64,000 nt of DNA from Vanessa cardui (Eukaryota; Arthropoda; Insecta; Lepidoptera; Nymphalidae), in assembly GCF_905220365.1 (NCBI RefSeq), contig NC_061141.1, positions 6,889,501-6,953,500 on the forward strand. The letters run 5' to 3'. Position numbers and translations under genes: made by a program. Below, one piece after another: positions 12,115 through 24,291 of the stretch (positions are counted from its first letter, which is position 1; each line of letters begins with the position of its first letter). Below the pieces are notes generated by a model. The model searched no databases. It was not told the origin of the DNA and saw nothing but the letters and a program-made list of their open reading frames with translations.

Positions 12115-13148
12115 CTTGAGTTAGAAAATCTCTGTAAATTAAACAATTAAAAAAGTATTGCATATTTCTTATGCATCTATATATAAACGCATTGCAGAAT
12201 CGATGGGGAGCCAACCATTTACGTATTTAATGAAATAGGTCTTTATAACCCGGTTGGAGTGATTATGTTTTATGGTATGGACAACACGCTGCGATCGACT
12301 CGATCTACAATAAATAAAACAATTTAATGTCTTATCTAAGATTCCTTTTGTCTAAAAATCGCTATTTGTAATCTTCATATATTTATATCGAATATCACTT
12401 ACTATATCAACTTCGTAGGCCTTCTTTGCTCTAATAACTGTAATTCGTAATAAAAACTTTCAAATTTTAGTAGTCTATTTTAAAAATGACTATTTTGATA
12501 TTTTTGACCATTAGGAATATCACGTGACGTCAAACAAACGCTTAAATCAAAACGGATTGGTGCAAGTGAAAATTCGATTACGTCATTGGACGAAATTTGA
12601 AGATCAATCTATCGATAGTACAGTCACAGTAAGAAAACCTTTGTCAGTTTTCAAATTCATTCCTTTATCAAGTCTTAAACTCTTAGTACCTTTTGAATCT
12701 AAACATCAAATCATTTCGACGCGATATGTCATTTTCGATCGGTAAAGCCGATTATCGCTCATACTAAGCACACGAAAATAGATCTTAAGGTGACGAACCT
12801 TTTCTTACTCTGACTATACATATCCAAGACAGATTTAATTTATTGTAGAGATATGTTTACTTCGACTGTTAACGTGGAAGAGTTAATAGAATACAACGAA
12901 TACAATCTAATAGTAGTTTTAAAAGTGAAACTACATTCATTGATTCATTTTCCTATTGTGTAACGAGTCTCATAACATAAAATACATTTTTCATTTGTTT
13001 GAACAAACAAAAAACATCGCGAGCAAAACCACGTCTTGGAGATCCAATTCGACTCGAAATAAATGATACGTTATGTAATCGAATATTCCAGATAAATTAC
13101 TTAACAATTTCTACATCTGACATACAATAAATAATCGTTAACTCGGTA
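12115..13148. other. No gene recognised
   Basis: A 73-codon frame at 12524-12745 has balanced composition (RLRHWTKFEDQSIDS) but no splice context or recognised domain; it also starts near a cacgtgacgtca motif. Confidence 0.35.
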
Positions 13149-13451
13149 TAGTACGACACAACTTAGATGTAGCATCGGCAGATTCAGTAAAACCGACTTA
13201 CTGCCGATTTACACAACCAATAGAAATAACTCTATCGCCCCATTCGACGCTATTCTCACGTCAGTTCAACCCGAGAAAGCAAGTGCATCGACGTGTCAAA
13301 CTGACGAATATATTAGGTCATATGATATTGCAAGTTATTACGTTTGTGTAAAGATCATATTCACATAAGAAATAAATATTGATAATATGGGATTCGGATG
13401 TGATCGGATTTACGAATTTTGCCTATGCTAGATCTAAGTTGTGTCGTAGTA
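13149..13451. mobile_element. TA-flanked MITE, copy A
   Basis: 303 bp, starting TAGTACGACACAACTTAGAT and ending GTTGTGTCGTAGTA, flanked by TA at both ends. Its interior shares ttaggtcatatgatatt and the aaagatcatattc block with copy B but is clearly older, with several indels. Open frames inside it are incidental. Confidence 0.8.
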
Positions 13452-16043
13452 TACGTATCGCCTCCAATCAGTTGGCAATTTGTAGACGAGTGCGCGCCGA
13501 GCTATTGTTCGCTGTCTCATTAGGACGTGGAGTAAACTACGAGATACGGCGAATGAAGTGGGTTTATTACGCCATGAATGTACATATAAACTTACGAGTA
13601 GACACTAAACTTTATATATTCAAATGTAAACTATTTTTAATTATAATTAATGCTGTGTTTGACACACAAACGTTATCTTTATTTATTCTGTGAATTATTT
13701 TAATTGTTGATAATATATTTAATAAAACTCTGACAGAATATCATATATAAAACCAAAAATATAAACTTAGTAGAGAGTTTTTAAAATTAGACTCAATTAC
13801 TGTAGACCTCTTGTACCAGATATTATATACAATAATAATTTAAAAAAAAATTAACAAATCTAAATTACATACCAAAATTACAATGACTTGGCACATAATC
13901 CTAATAAAGATGCTGACGATGATTTTTTTTTTCTAAAAGATACCGGCTCTTGTTCAAAGTCTTCGGAAAGCTTATACTAGTAATGATGCAAAATAATTAT
14001 AAAACTAATTTAAAAAGTTAAACTGCATCGTGTTCTATTTTTAAAAAACACTGTGTCTTATATTAATGTTTGAACAAGTCACATGTTAAAATGAAGTCAC
14101 AATAGCGGATGCAAATTAAAATTATCAAAGGGTTGTTTGCTTCGGATACGCGACCTCGTTTTGTTGAACGGCTTTATTTAGCTTAATTAATACATTCTGC
14201 GTTAGGAAATAATTTATTCTATCTTTGCGAGAAAAATAAAATGGAAAATGTACACCAAATCACTATATAGTATAAAACAAAGTCGCTTTCTCTGCTTCTA
14301 TATCCCTATGTATACTTAAATCTTTAAAACTACGCAACGGATTTTGATGCGGTTTTTTTAGTAGATACGAGAGGGGTTTGTTATATATAACACATGTACA
14401 ATTTAGTAAAGAAACACTGATAATTTTAGAAGTTGATAGAATTGATATAATAAAGAATTTTAGAAGAAGTTTGGGCGGGCCGCTGGTTTATATATTATAT
14501 ATATATTTAAAAGTAAAATACCAGTGACTGACTCATAACGAATTCTCAGAAACGATACGTTCAATGATCTTAAAATTTAGCATATTAACTCTCTTCGCGA
14601 AGTAGACGCTTACTACATGAGGGGTAACTTTTTATTAATTTTATCCGTACGAATAACATATATACCGTCAAAGCAAACAACTTGTTTTATTATAATATAT
14701 GTAACTACATTAAGTGTTTGCTGAATGTTAATAATTATTCCTATTCTGAAAAAAAAAGTATACAATTTTAATCGAGCTCGTTTATTTATTTTGTTAATGT
14801 ACATAATATGTATCATACGAATTCCAAATTGATAGGAATTATATGTCATCAGATTTTGTTCAATGCGAATTGTATAATTTTATCCGACAGAATATTGAGC
14901 TTTCAAGCACAGAGTAGGTAATATATGTAATTCCATTTAATACATCAATAACATTATTAGATTATAGCACAAACAAAATAATAAAACCTGCTGATAAATC
15001 TATTTCAATGTTGAACGACAATTATTTAATTATATTTATATATGTACAACAACAATAATCGAAAAAACTACTATCATATGTTCATATATTTAAGCTATTG
15101 TATTCACCCTTTCTCGTTTATTGTTTATAAAAGAAAATGCATACGCTACGACCTTCCGGATAGAGTTACGACCTCAGCAACAACAGCTGCTTCGAATCAA
15201 AAATATTTTTTTTAATTACGTTTAGAAAATAAGGATATAATTAGACAAAGACTGATTGTTTTCTGCGTGAAAAATGCCCTTTGACATTGTGGCAGAAGCC
15301 GGGAAATTTTTAGTTATTTCAAACAAAGACATTATTGTGTTCCGTTCGAGGCTGGCTTTTGTTCATTTTAATGTTTATTATATAACAAACAATAAGTCGT
15401 TTGAAAAATAATAGATGTGTTTCTTAAATTTTATTTTATAAGCTATTTACGTTCATTCGTTCGTTCATTATTCATTTTAACCGGCTTCCGTTCGGAAAGA
15501 TAAGGGATTAATAAATTTTGTGTTCGTTTTAAATTTCTAAACGAGTTTGGTCACGCTTTAAATTAGACTCACTTTAATGTTATCAACATACTGTGTGTAA
15601 ACAAGTCGTTGTTAATGATTTTAACCTACAAATACTTCTATTTATCGCATCGATTGGTGATTGAATGGCTTTGTTAGTGCACGTAATTCGGCTGTCATAA
15701 TACAAAAACTTCACACAATCAAATTGATGAAGAAGTCAAACGGAGTTTATTGGAACTTGTCAAGGGCTAGTACTAGTTACTACTCAAGTTTGTTCAGAAC
15801 AAATAAAAGTAATTTCATCAAATTTATTTGTTTATTTTTCTCTCATACATCATATAGGAAATCCGTACACAAGTATGTTATCGAATACTACGAATCGAGT
15901 CAAGCATCTATATAGTCGATTTCAATCACAAGAGTAGGAAAGCAAAAATGAAAAATATCCAGTACGAATCGCGAAAATATTGCGTTTTACATATCGGCAC
16001 AGTTGTTGCATTTATAAGTATTCCATTTTTTGGAGTTAAAGCT
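13452..16043. other. AT-rich DNA with a Helitron-like fragment (14275-14500)
   Basis: The block tataaaacaaagtcgctttc, aactacgcaacggattttga, aaagaaacactgataatttt recurs at 19780-20195 and is typical of nonautonomous Helitrons in butterflies. The gggcgggccgctggtt piece follows. The rest has no supported gene. Confidence 0.5.
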
Positions 16044-16339
16044 TACAACAACAACAGCCTGTAAATTCTGCTGGGATAAAGGCCTCCTCTCCCTTTGAGG
16101 AGAAGGTTTGGATCAAATTCCACCACGCTGTTCCAATGCGGGTTGGTAGAATACACATGTGGCAGAATTACTATGAAATTTGTAACATGCAGGTTTCCTC
16201 ACGATGTTTTCCTTCACCGCTGAGCACGAGATGAATTATAAAGACAAATGAAGCACATGAATCAGCGGTGCTTGCCTGGGTTTGAACCCGCAATAATCGG
16301 TTAAGATGCACGCGTTCTAACCACTGGGCCATCTCGACT
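16044..16339 (-). mobile_element. Metulj-like SINE
   Basis: Full reverse-strand copy with (aac)n tail, ttccaatgcgggttggtaga and ctaaccactgggccatctcg; about 296 bp. Confidence 0.9.
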
Positions 16340-17114
16340 TCATATAAAATGTTATCGAATTCGCTTCCATGGTTTCGGCATGAAAGATCAATACACAGAT
16401 CTTATTCATATAAATAAATTCAATATACCTACGACTAAATAATTACTCGATAAATATAATTACTGCGTCATATTTCGGCATTGTTCAATTGTCAAGTACA
16501 CGGACACACCGGCATACAGTTATATTGTATAATATTCACTCATACACGGCATTGAGCGGTCCACCTGAGTACACAATAACAATACGACACGTGATCGCTT
16601 TTATACAATCATACTTGTGTATAATGTATCAATATAATATTGGGAGACGAAACTATACTTTATCAGCAATTGGTTGTAATACAATTCACTAGAATGATGA
16701 AAGTTGAAATTCTTATGAAATTGATACAAATTTGAATGTGTTTACGTGTGGCTGTCGAACTAACACGCTTAGTCGAAATGGTACATTTCTTGGAAAATAT
16801 ACCTTTTAATAATTATTAAAAAAACCTATTTCATTCAATGATATTATAATAAACAGATATGTTATATCCACACTGAGCAACAGAAAAAAGTGTGGCGCGC
16901 CGGGGACCGTTTATTTTAGTTTATTTTTACATTTCGTTAAAAGTAAAAAAAGATAGCTTGATAAAAACAATAAGTAAAAGGGATAACTAGATGTTTTAAT
17001 TACGCAAAAACGTATTACTACGTAATTATGATGTATTATAACGTATTACTACGTAAAACAATTAAAGGCAAACGTCCCAAATAGGACGTTTTCTAGTCTT
17101 CACTTTTGCGCGTT
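16340..17114. other. Unassigned repeat-like region
   Basis: A GC-rich gtgtggcgcgccggggaccg at about 16890 and a doubled cgtattactacgtaa at about 17010 and 17045 suggest a decayed element. The 16-mer taaacagatatgttat occurs at 16850 and again at 17132, so it may mark both ends of a 266-bp insertion. Confidence 0.4.
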
Positions 17115-17171
17115 AATCAGTGATGTTGTAGTAAACAGATATGTTATCTGTTTACTACAACATCACTGATT
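17115..17171. repeat. Perfect inverted repeat, 27-bp arms, 3-nt loop
   Basis: Arm aatcagtgatgttgtagtaa (first 20 bases) with its exact complement ending at 17171; loop tgt at 17142-17144. No mismatches. Confidence 0.95.
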
Positions 17172-17324
17172 TCATTACAATAAAGTTAATTTTAATACGA
17201 AGAAAATATACCCGTCTTAGCTACATATATAGGATCGATAACGAATCAATTTTTTTTGTAATTACACTACAAAAAACTAGTACGTATACGTACCGATTAA
17301 AATCGCCATACTAATACAATGTTG

Positions 17325-17513
17325 AAAAAGAGTAACTACTGAGTTCCTTGCCGGTTCTTCTTGGTAGAATCTACTTTCCGAACCGGTGGTAGTTTCACTT
17401 AATATTGTTATATAACGATTCAAAAGTGCTTGAAAAAGCCCACTTGAATAAAGTATGTCACCATTCAAAAAATCAAAATCAAAATAGATTTTGATTTTTT
17501 GAATGGTGACATA
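17325..17513 (+). mobile_element. Jockey-type LINE 3' tail ending in a 27-bp inverted repeat
   Basis: Tail cttgccggttcttcttggta, ccgaaccggtggtagtttca, cgattcaaaagtgcttgaaa. Where the usual gattttgattt tail should follow, the sequence 17454-17480 is repeated inverted at 17487-17513 around aaaata. Confidence 0.85.
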
Positions 17514-18777
17514 AAAAAAACTTATTTATGTGACGCATACTCCAAGATAAAGTTGAAAATAAATTATATCAAAAACAGTGCTCTCGGTAAGTAGACACTT
17601 AGCTGAGTTTTCGTTCCATTACGAGTACCGCAAGAATTAAAGTTAGACTATCATTTATACTTAGATAATATTTAAGTGTCAACTTTTTATCTATCGTCGT
17701 AGTATGCCTATAAAACTTAATGGTATAAAAATTAAATTCTTCGTGGTGGATAGATGCCTTGGGAGCGGTGGGCGTGCGGTAACGGTACACGGTGCGGTTT
17801 GCTCAGCTTGATTTGGGATAGGCAAATAGTGATGCGCTCATATCTATCGATATTCGAAAGAATTATCTACCTAACGAAAAAAAATAATCAAGATATTACT
17901 TAAAGTTTAAAACATCTTCAAATTCATTCACCTTAAAATTGATAATATCTGAAACATTAATAGGGACACGCATATATGCAAAAAAAAATTCATTTAGTTT
18001 TGTTTTTAAGAACACGCCAGAGTTCAGTATGTAATATGAATCTTTTAATTTTTGTGTTAAGAGAACATGTTAAATCCATGTATGTCGGTTCTATAACAGA
18101 CTGGTCACGATAACTATTTTATCGACAAACTTTCTCAATACGCGTACATCCCTTGCATGAATTCGCAGTTCATCCGTGACCATGTAGGAGTACAAGTAAC
18201 GTTGGCTAACAATCAAAATACACCTGTTCATTCATATTAAAATATTCAAATTATATCCTACTTAGCTATATACCTACTGTTTTTACGATTAATTAAAGAG
18301 CGTATTAAAATTTTTTTACTATTGTCATTAAGAGTAAAAGAAAAAAAAATCTTTATTTGTACAGTTATAAGTTCTATTTTTAACATATATAACTTCTTAT
18401 TCGAATCAACTTGGATAATAAATGCACGAGACATCGCTTTGTAATAAATCTTAAACATAAATATTGCAATGTTAGTCGATGTTCTTTGAACAGATATATA
18501 GCTAGTTTGTTATTTAACTATATTCGATGCTATACTTGAAAATCGCTTTTTCTTAATAAACGATTGAACTAATCATTTAATCTTTAATTTACATACGATA
18601 AGGATGCAAATTCCAAATAAAAAAAATAGTTGGGTTGCATGGAATATTAATAATGCTCGGTAAATATCTTACACTTTTAATGCCGTATAATTAATAATTA
18701 GAAATACTATTTAAAGGCAGTGCAAGTAGTTATTCTTTTTTCAAAGAAGTTTAAGTATTTAGACGCGCAAATGAGCC
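17514..18777. other. AT-rich DNA, no gene recognised
   Basis: A GC-richer patch near 17755-17815 (gggagcggtgggcgtgcggt) lacks splice sites in a frame I trust. Confidence 0.35.
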
Positions 18778-18960
18778 TCCTGATGGTCACACCACCAATA
18801 AAAATTAATTATTCCTTACATAGCCAATGCAGAACCAATCCTATGAGTTAAGATGTTATATCCCTTGTACTTGCAACTGGCTCACTTACCCTACAAACCG
18901 GAACACAACCATACTAAGTATTGCTGTTTGGCTATAGAATGTGTGTGGGTGTGAATTCAA
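18778..18960 (-). mobile_element. LINE 3'-end remnant ('gagtgagccagtgtaa' family)
   Basis: Reverse complement of the block seen best at 62930-63173: cctcctgatggtcacaccac, ttaagatgttatatccctt, gctcacttaccctacaaacc and ggaacacaac..actaagtattg. Confidence 0.7.
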
Positions 18961-19229
18961 AAGAAAGTTGTCACTCAAACACATTGTAAGATATATGAAT
19001 AACGACGCGGTGACATCTCGAAAAAGTTTCATACATAGTATTATAAAAGCCAAAATATTCATAAACAAAATAAAATAAATAATTTAAAATACACATTTAT
19101 ATTGTCGAATTTAAAAGGATGGGAATTGGGTATTAAGCACGTTTTGTTCAAAAATGTTTATATTATATTGTGTAATTCTTATGCAGTGACTATGTTGTAT
19201 TTAATACCAGTAGTCGCCCGTTTCTTTAC

Positions 19230-19383
19230 TAACGTTTAAGATTATTGGTTGTCATGTGTCAGAAAAAAAAGTAAAGTCAAGTTTGCTTCATACCAAATTT
19301 CATCAAATTCGTTTCAGCGGTTTGGTCGTGAAAGACCGACAGACATAGAGAGCTACTTTCACATTTATAATAATAATATAGAT
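19230..19383 (+). mobile_element. Helitron-like fragment
   Basis: ttggttgtcatgtgtcag, accaaatttcatcaaattcg, agcggtttggtcgtgaaaga, gacagaca and tttataataataatat. The same series occurs at 28437-28655, 37140-37556 and 41095-41183. Confidence 0.5.
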
Positions 19384-19779
19384 AAACGAATCTATCTATC
19401 GAGTTGATATTTATAACAGATACCAATTAATGTTCTCATCAACCTCCAGACGTTCTTTTTTAATTCTGAGGTTCAACTTTAACAAACAATAACAATACAA
19501 CGATGTTTGTTTGTACTGAATTACGTCACTTTCTCTTCACATGCTATTAATTCGCAATATCGTAAGTCGTAATGGCCTGTCGGTTTAAATTATGCAGTAA
19601 AATATTTATCGCTTTCGTTATTCATGAATAATAACAGCTTCTAAACTTAAGAGCGTTTCTGTGCTATTATTTGTTACCAGATACTTGATTCTTTTATTTA
19701 TAATGTTACGTGTTACACGTTACCTAAAGGCCGGTTACAATACATACAAATCTATATGTGCATACTATATAATTACAAA

Positions 19780-20195
19780 GTATAAAACAAAGTTGCTCAC
19801 CGCCGTCTGTCCCTGTGTATGCTTAGATCTTTAAAATTACGCAACAGATTTTGATTGAGTTTAAGTGTGATTTTTTTAATAGACAGAGTGATTACCTGAT
19901 ATCCTACGCAGTATATACTAATTTAAATAATTGTATTAACTTACATGACTGTATTTTTTAAATGTTGAAAAAGAGTAACTACCTACTGAGTTTCTTGCCG
20001 GTTCTTCTCGGTAGAATCTACTTTCCGAACCGGTGGTAGCTTCACTTAATTGTTAATTGACGATTCAAAAGTGCTTGTAAAAGCACCACCACTTGAATAA
20101 AGTTTATTTTGATTTTTGATTTTGATTCGAGAGGACGGTTTTTGTATATAATACATGTACTATATAATAAAGAAACACTGATAATTTTAACTAAC
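19780..20195 (+). mobile_element. Helitron-like element interrupted by a LINE 3' insertion
   Basis: The outer parts (aagtataaaacaaagttgct to atagac, and cgagaggacggtttttgtat to cactgataattttaac) form one copy of the 14275-14455 family. Between them 19892-20125 is a Jockey-type LINE tail (ttgccggttcttctcggtag, ttattttgatttttgatttt). Comparison with the empty site at 14.3 kb shows the insertion point. Confidence 0.7.
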
Positions 20196-21239
20196 TGAAG
20201 TTAATGTGATGTAAATAAACAAACTCTGTAGCATATTTAGTATCGGCATTGCTCCTGTGCGAATCATGGGCGAGTCGCTAGTCGAACTATATGGGAAGAT
20301 TTTAGGGAGACTGCTCAAACTCAGGTGTTCACGCTCAAGAAAACGTCAAAAGGTTTTCATATTAATCATTATTATATGCAATTATGACAAATACGAAGAA
20401 ACCTCTTTATATACTGGAATTTACATGATGTATAAATTCCTTCAATATTTGGAAACACGATTCTAGTTAAAACTAGCTTTGTATGCGTTTCCACTGATAC
20501 TATTGGCAGTTTATTAGTTTGCAATTGTTTTGGAAAGTAACCAACAATTAAACAATTGAATATCTTTTTGTTGACAATATATCGCCAATTTTCAATTGGA
20601 CGCTGGTAATGTTGTTTTGTTGTCATTATAAATGTGACATTTTGCTGTTGAGATGCGAATTTTTGAAACACGTTAATTTAGTAAGCGTTGCGATCGTGTC
20701 GGCTAGAATCATAGTCGGTACCTGGTAACCATCGGGAATACAGGTATCAGTAGATACACTCATCAGTTATTCTAGCACCAAACATGAGCCGGTAAGTTAA
20801 AAACGCTGAACAGCTATCTGACTCATTGACCATTTGAGAAATCATTAATAATTCTTGCAGGATGGATTGCATCTAAAGGATGGACAGTACCGCTTACCAT
20901 ACGATGACTCAATTAATGGGTTTTTACCTAAACATCATAGATATGTAAACCAGTTTAAAAAAAATCTATATATCTATAACTCCATGTAATAAATATAGAA
21001 AAAAATATATTTAACTATTATGCCTACGATAACACAGACGCGTCGTATAATAACGCATTTAAGTCGTTCCTTCCTTGATCTATTTAAAGCATCCATAGAC
21101 AATCTCACAAAAGATCGTAAAGCTAAACAAGCGAAACGCGTACAAAAATAGCTAAACACAACAATCGATACAACATCGAACGAGTAATGACAATAATACC
21201 TTCACATGATTCTAGCACTTATTGAGATAGCAATAAAAG
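20196..21239. other. Region with a possible short first exon near 20750-20790
   Basis: An arthropod-type initiator (ctcatcagtt, 20760-20769) is followed by ATG and a strong donor, caaacATGAGCCG|gtaagt (donor at about 20792). A downstream acceptor ttaataattcttgcag with an open frame (DGLHLKDGQYRLPYDD) does not match in phase. Coding role unproven. Confidence 0.3.
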
Positions 21240-21249
21240 CCGTTAGAGC

Positions 21250-21400
21250 GCGCCGTATCGTGTATGTGTTATGCATCGTATGGCACACTTACACTTCATC
21301 GGTGCGCGCGAGTGCGACGCGAACTCACGTAATCACGGCGCATGCGTAACACTCCATACACGATCGTGCGATAATGGGTGCACGAAGCGACAATTACAAG
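21250..21400 (-). promoter_or_regulatory. CpG-rich promoter-like island with NRF1-type motif and donors
   Basis: Unusually GC- and CpG-rich for this window. The minus strand contains acgcatgcgccgtg (NRF1/Ewg-like GCGCATGCGY), then cgcgcgcaccgatgaagt|gtaagtgt, a strong donor at about 21293. An alternative donor TTAC|gtgagt lies upstream. A TATA-less promoter with a non-coding first exon fits, but no downstream exon is linked. Confidence 0.4.
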
Positions 21401-23220
21401 GTAGCATAATTATAACAGTAGAAGGTAACAGATTGGGTTGAAAGCCCTTAATGAAAATAATGGGAAGGCATGGAATAAAAGTCTGCTTTATCTTTAATCC
21501 TCGTATTCTATTATAATTTTTATATGTAGCGTGTTTGATTGCCTCATATTACTATAGCGCATTTTGCTATTTTGATAGATAATAATTTAAGTAATATATG
21601 GTTGATACCAAATATGTAGTTTAAATAAATAGATAATCATAATCAATGGATTATTTGTTACCTGACATAGAATAGATAACGTACAGTCCGGCGTGTGAAT
21701 TATTTATTAGAATATTTTCAGACTACAATATGTATCATAAATTTCGTATTTTTCCGATTGCAACTGAGCAGATGATTACTATCTCATGTACTTTGAAGTT
21801 TTACTTTTAGTATAAAGTACCAAGAGTAATTATCACAAAGAATTAGATTAAATAGACTAGATAGACGTTGGAATTTGAACTAAAAATAGTTTAAGTTAAT
21901 AAAGTTTTCGAAACTTATGAATAAAAACTTTTACAATAAACATATGTATGTAGTATTGCAATGTTCACCAAAATTAAATATTACTAATAGGTCTTGATAT
22001 TATGTAGTTAAAAGTATGTTTTTCTCAGTAAAAAACAATCTAAAGCAAGTGTTATTTTCTAATTAGAATTAGACTGGTATATTTTAGTATAAATTATTTT
22101 TTAATGTATCCTTATAAAATGTATCGACGTTAGTGGTTATTTCTGTTAAGACCGACGTCCATTTATTTTCTAAATGACTGTAATTACACATCGTGTATGT
22201 ACTCAGCGTTTCGATGGTTTTCGGAGCGAAAAATATGTAAATATATCTAAAAAAACTTGAACAACGGTTATTTTTACCGACGCTCTCTGCCCCTTCCATA
22301 AATTTGAGATCTCGAGGGACGCGTTATAAATAAGCGTTTACGTTACCGCCCAATGAATGCGGTGAAAAGTGTTTATTTATATTAGCGATTATTTAATTTA
22401 AGAAACGCCTTCGGTGTATCTTTTAACAGCTGTGAAGGGTTGTTTATAAATCTTTGTTATCAGAGAATAATGATTCTTAAGCTTTAAAGCGGATTTAAGT
22501 TTAAGAAAGGTTTTTTCTAATATATAGACATATTTTCTTTTAAAGAAAACCATTGCATATGTAAACAAAAAACGACTCTAGATTTTTAAATGCCTTATTT
22601 TTTATCTAGTACTGTATAAAATATTAATTTCTGAATATAAAAGAACTATATACAAACCCAAACATTACCCTTACCAAATCACATTAATAATATTTACAAA
22701 ATTAAATACCTTCACAATATTCCTATGATTATTCGTATTATGTCTTGTTGTGATTTAAAATTATATACATATACAACAATGTATTTAAAAAATTAGACCA
22801 GTTTTATGGATTATGAATAAAATACATAAAAAATATAAATTGTTTCTGCGTGACTGCGTGTTCGTGTAATAGAGGTTTGTCCCACTCTGGAGACCAGTGA
22901 GGGACCACTTACAAAATGGTGGCATATTAGCATAAGCATAGATTATAAAGCAAAACAACATCCAAACAATGAGGAATATCTCACGACTGTGAGTGATCGT
23001 GACTGCTGAACTATCAATGGGTTTGTAACGCCGTGATTTTATGGACGAGATGTGGGTAATAAGACGGCGCCAGCAAATTACAATCTTAGGTATTCTAGAC
23101 TTGGAATGCGATTTGAATTTTCGTAACTTATAATTGCCATGCTTCAAGAGTAGACAAGTAGATAGAATAAGAGTATTATACTCTTGGAAACCTCTATTAA
23201 ATTTTCAAGTGCTTAATTTT
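21401..23220. other. AT-rich DNA, no gene recognised
   Basis: A 120-codon minus frame at 22785-23147 (Arg/Ser/Ile-rich) has no domain, no splice context and no sign of selection visible by eye. Confidence 0.35.
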
Positions 23221-23224
23221 ATTT

Positions 23225-23335
23225 ATCTTAGGGTCAGCGGTACGTGGAACGTGGTGACTCGCAACTCTTCTTAAGAGGAGACAAGGCCTTTGTCCAGCCG
23301 CACATTGGTGGGCGGGCGGTTACTGTACTTTATAA
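23225..23335 (+). mobile_element. Short SINE/LINE-end fragment
   Basis: cgtggtgactcgcaactctt, agaggagacaaggcctttgt, ccagccgcacattggtgggc resembles the 3' block of lepidopteran short retroelements (..aggcctttg.ccagc..). Assignment is tentative. Confidence 0.35.
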
Positions 23336-23386
23336 AAATTACGTTAAATAGTGTTTCAGATTAAAATTTAAACAATGCAGTCAATT

Positions 23387-23690
23387 AGAGCTGAGATGGC
23401 CCAGTGGTTTGAGCGCGTGCATCTTAACCGATGATTGCAGGTTCAAATCCAGGCAAGCACCACTATATATATGTGCTTAATTTGTGTTTATAATTCATCT
23501 CGTGCTCGGCGGTGAAGGAAAACATCGTGAGGAAACCTGCATGTGTCTAATTTCATCGAAATTCTGCCACATGTGCATTCCACCAACCCGCATTGGAACA
23601 GCGTGGTGGAATATGTTCCAAACCCTCTCCTTAATGGAAGAGGAGGCCTTATCTCAGCAGTGGGAAATGTACAGGCTATTACTTTACTTT
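23387..23690 (+). mobile_element. Metulj-like SINE, full length
   Basis: agctgagatggcccagtggt, tgattgcaggttcaaatcca, ggaaaacatcgtgaggaaac, accaacccgcattggaacag, tctcagcagtgggaaatgta and a tactttacttt tail. Confidence 0.92.
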
Positions 23691-23790
23691 AGTCATAATT
23701 CATAATCTCAAAACTTAAGCATTATATGAAGATATCATTAATTATTCACTTAAAAGATTCTTGGTAACATAGAAACTTTTTCTCATACAT

Positions 23791-24008
23791 TTAAACCAGT
23801 GCGAAACGATTTAAAATATTTATCAAGTGTACATCCACACATTCCTCAGTATCAGGGGCATGTAGACGGAGCGCTAGAGACATACTAATTGTGTTTAAGC
23901 GTCGTATAAGGAGTACAATTGAACACAAACATTTACCAACAGAAACACATGCCAAACGAATAATTGATGAAGAAGTCATTGTACTAAAGGCTCAGGGACT
24001 CCTTATTT
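23791..24008. other. Segment open on both strands, unidentified
   Basis: Plus: an ATG-less frame of about 70 codons up to a stop at 24008 (GACRRSARDILIVFKRR, HLPTETHAKRIIDEE). Minus: 62 codons from 23979 (LACVSVGKCLCSIVLL, RLHAPDTEECVDVHL). A good minus donor CTG|gtaagt lies just outside at about 24025. Likely an old repeat; not recognised. Confidence 0.3.
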
Positions 24009-24232
24009 AATACTGCGGTACTTACCAGATCAATATTATCGAATAAAAATAAATATATGTTATCTGATTACGATTTAGTGATTGGTGTGTTATTTATAGG
24101 CAAATTTGTACGATGTGCTACTAAGATAATACGAATGATATATTTTTAATTTCTTGAGGAAAATTAGCACAGCGACGAGCGAGTTATTACGCGAAGATTT
24201 AATTATTTACGAAGTAATCAATAATTTCCTTT

Positions 24233-24269
24233 AGCCATATTTCAATACAATATGTATTGAAATATGGCT
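24233..24269. repeat. Perfect inverted repeat, 17-bp arms, 3-nt loop
   Basis: agccatatttcaataca, loop ata, and the exact complement. Confidence 0.95.
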
Positions 24270-24291
24270 TTTGTATTTTAAACTATTAGTA

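Noticed and set aside
13379..13693. 104-codon plus frame
   Set aside because: Begins inside the TA-flanked MITE and continues into flanking AT-rich DNA.
22785..23147. 120-codon minus frame
   Set aside because: No domain, no splice sites or promoter near; composition typical of chance in this AT-rich DNA.
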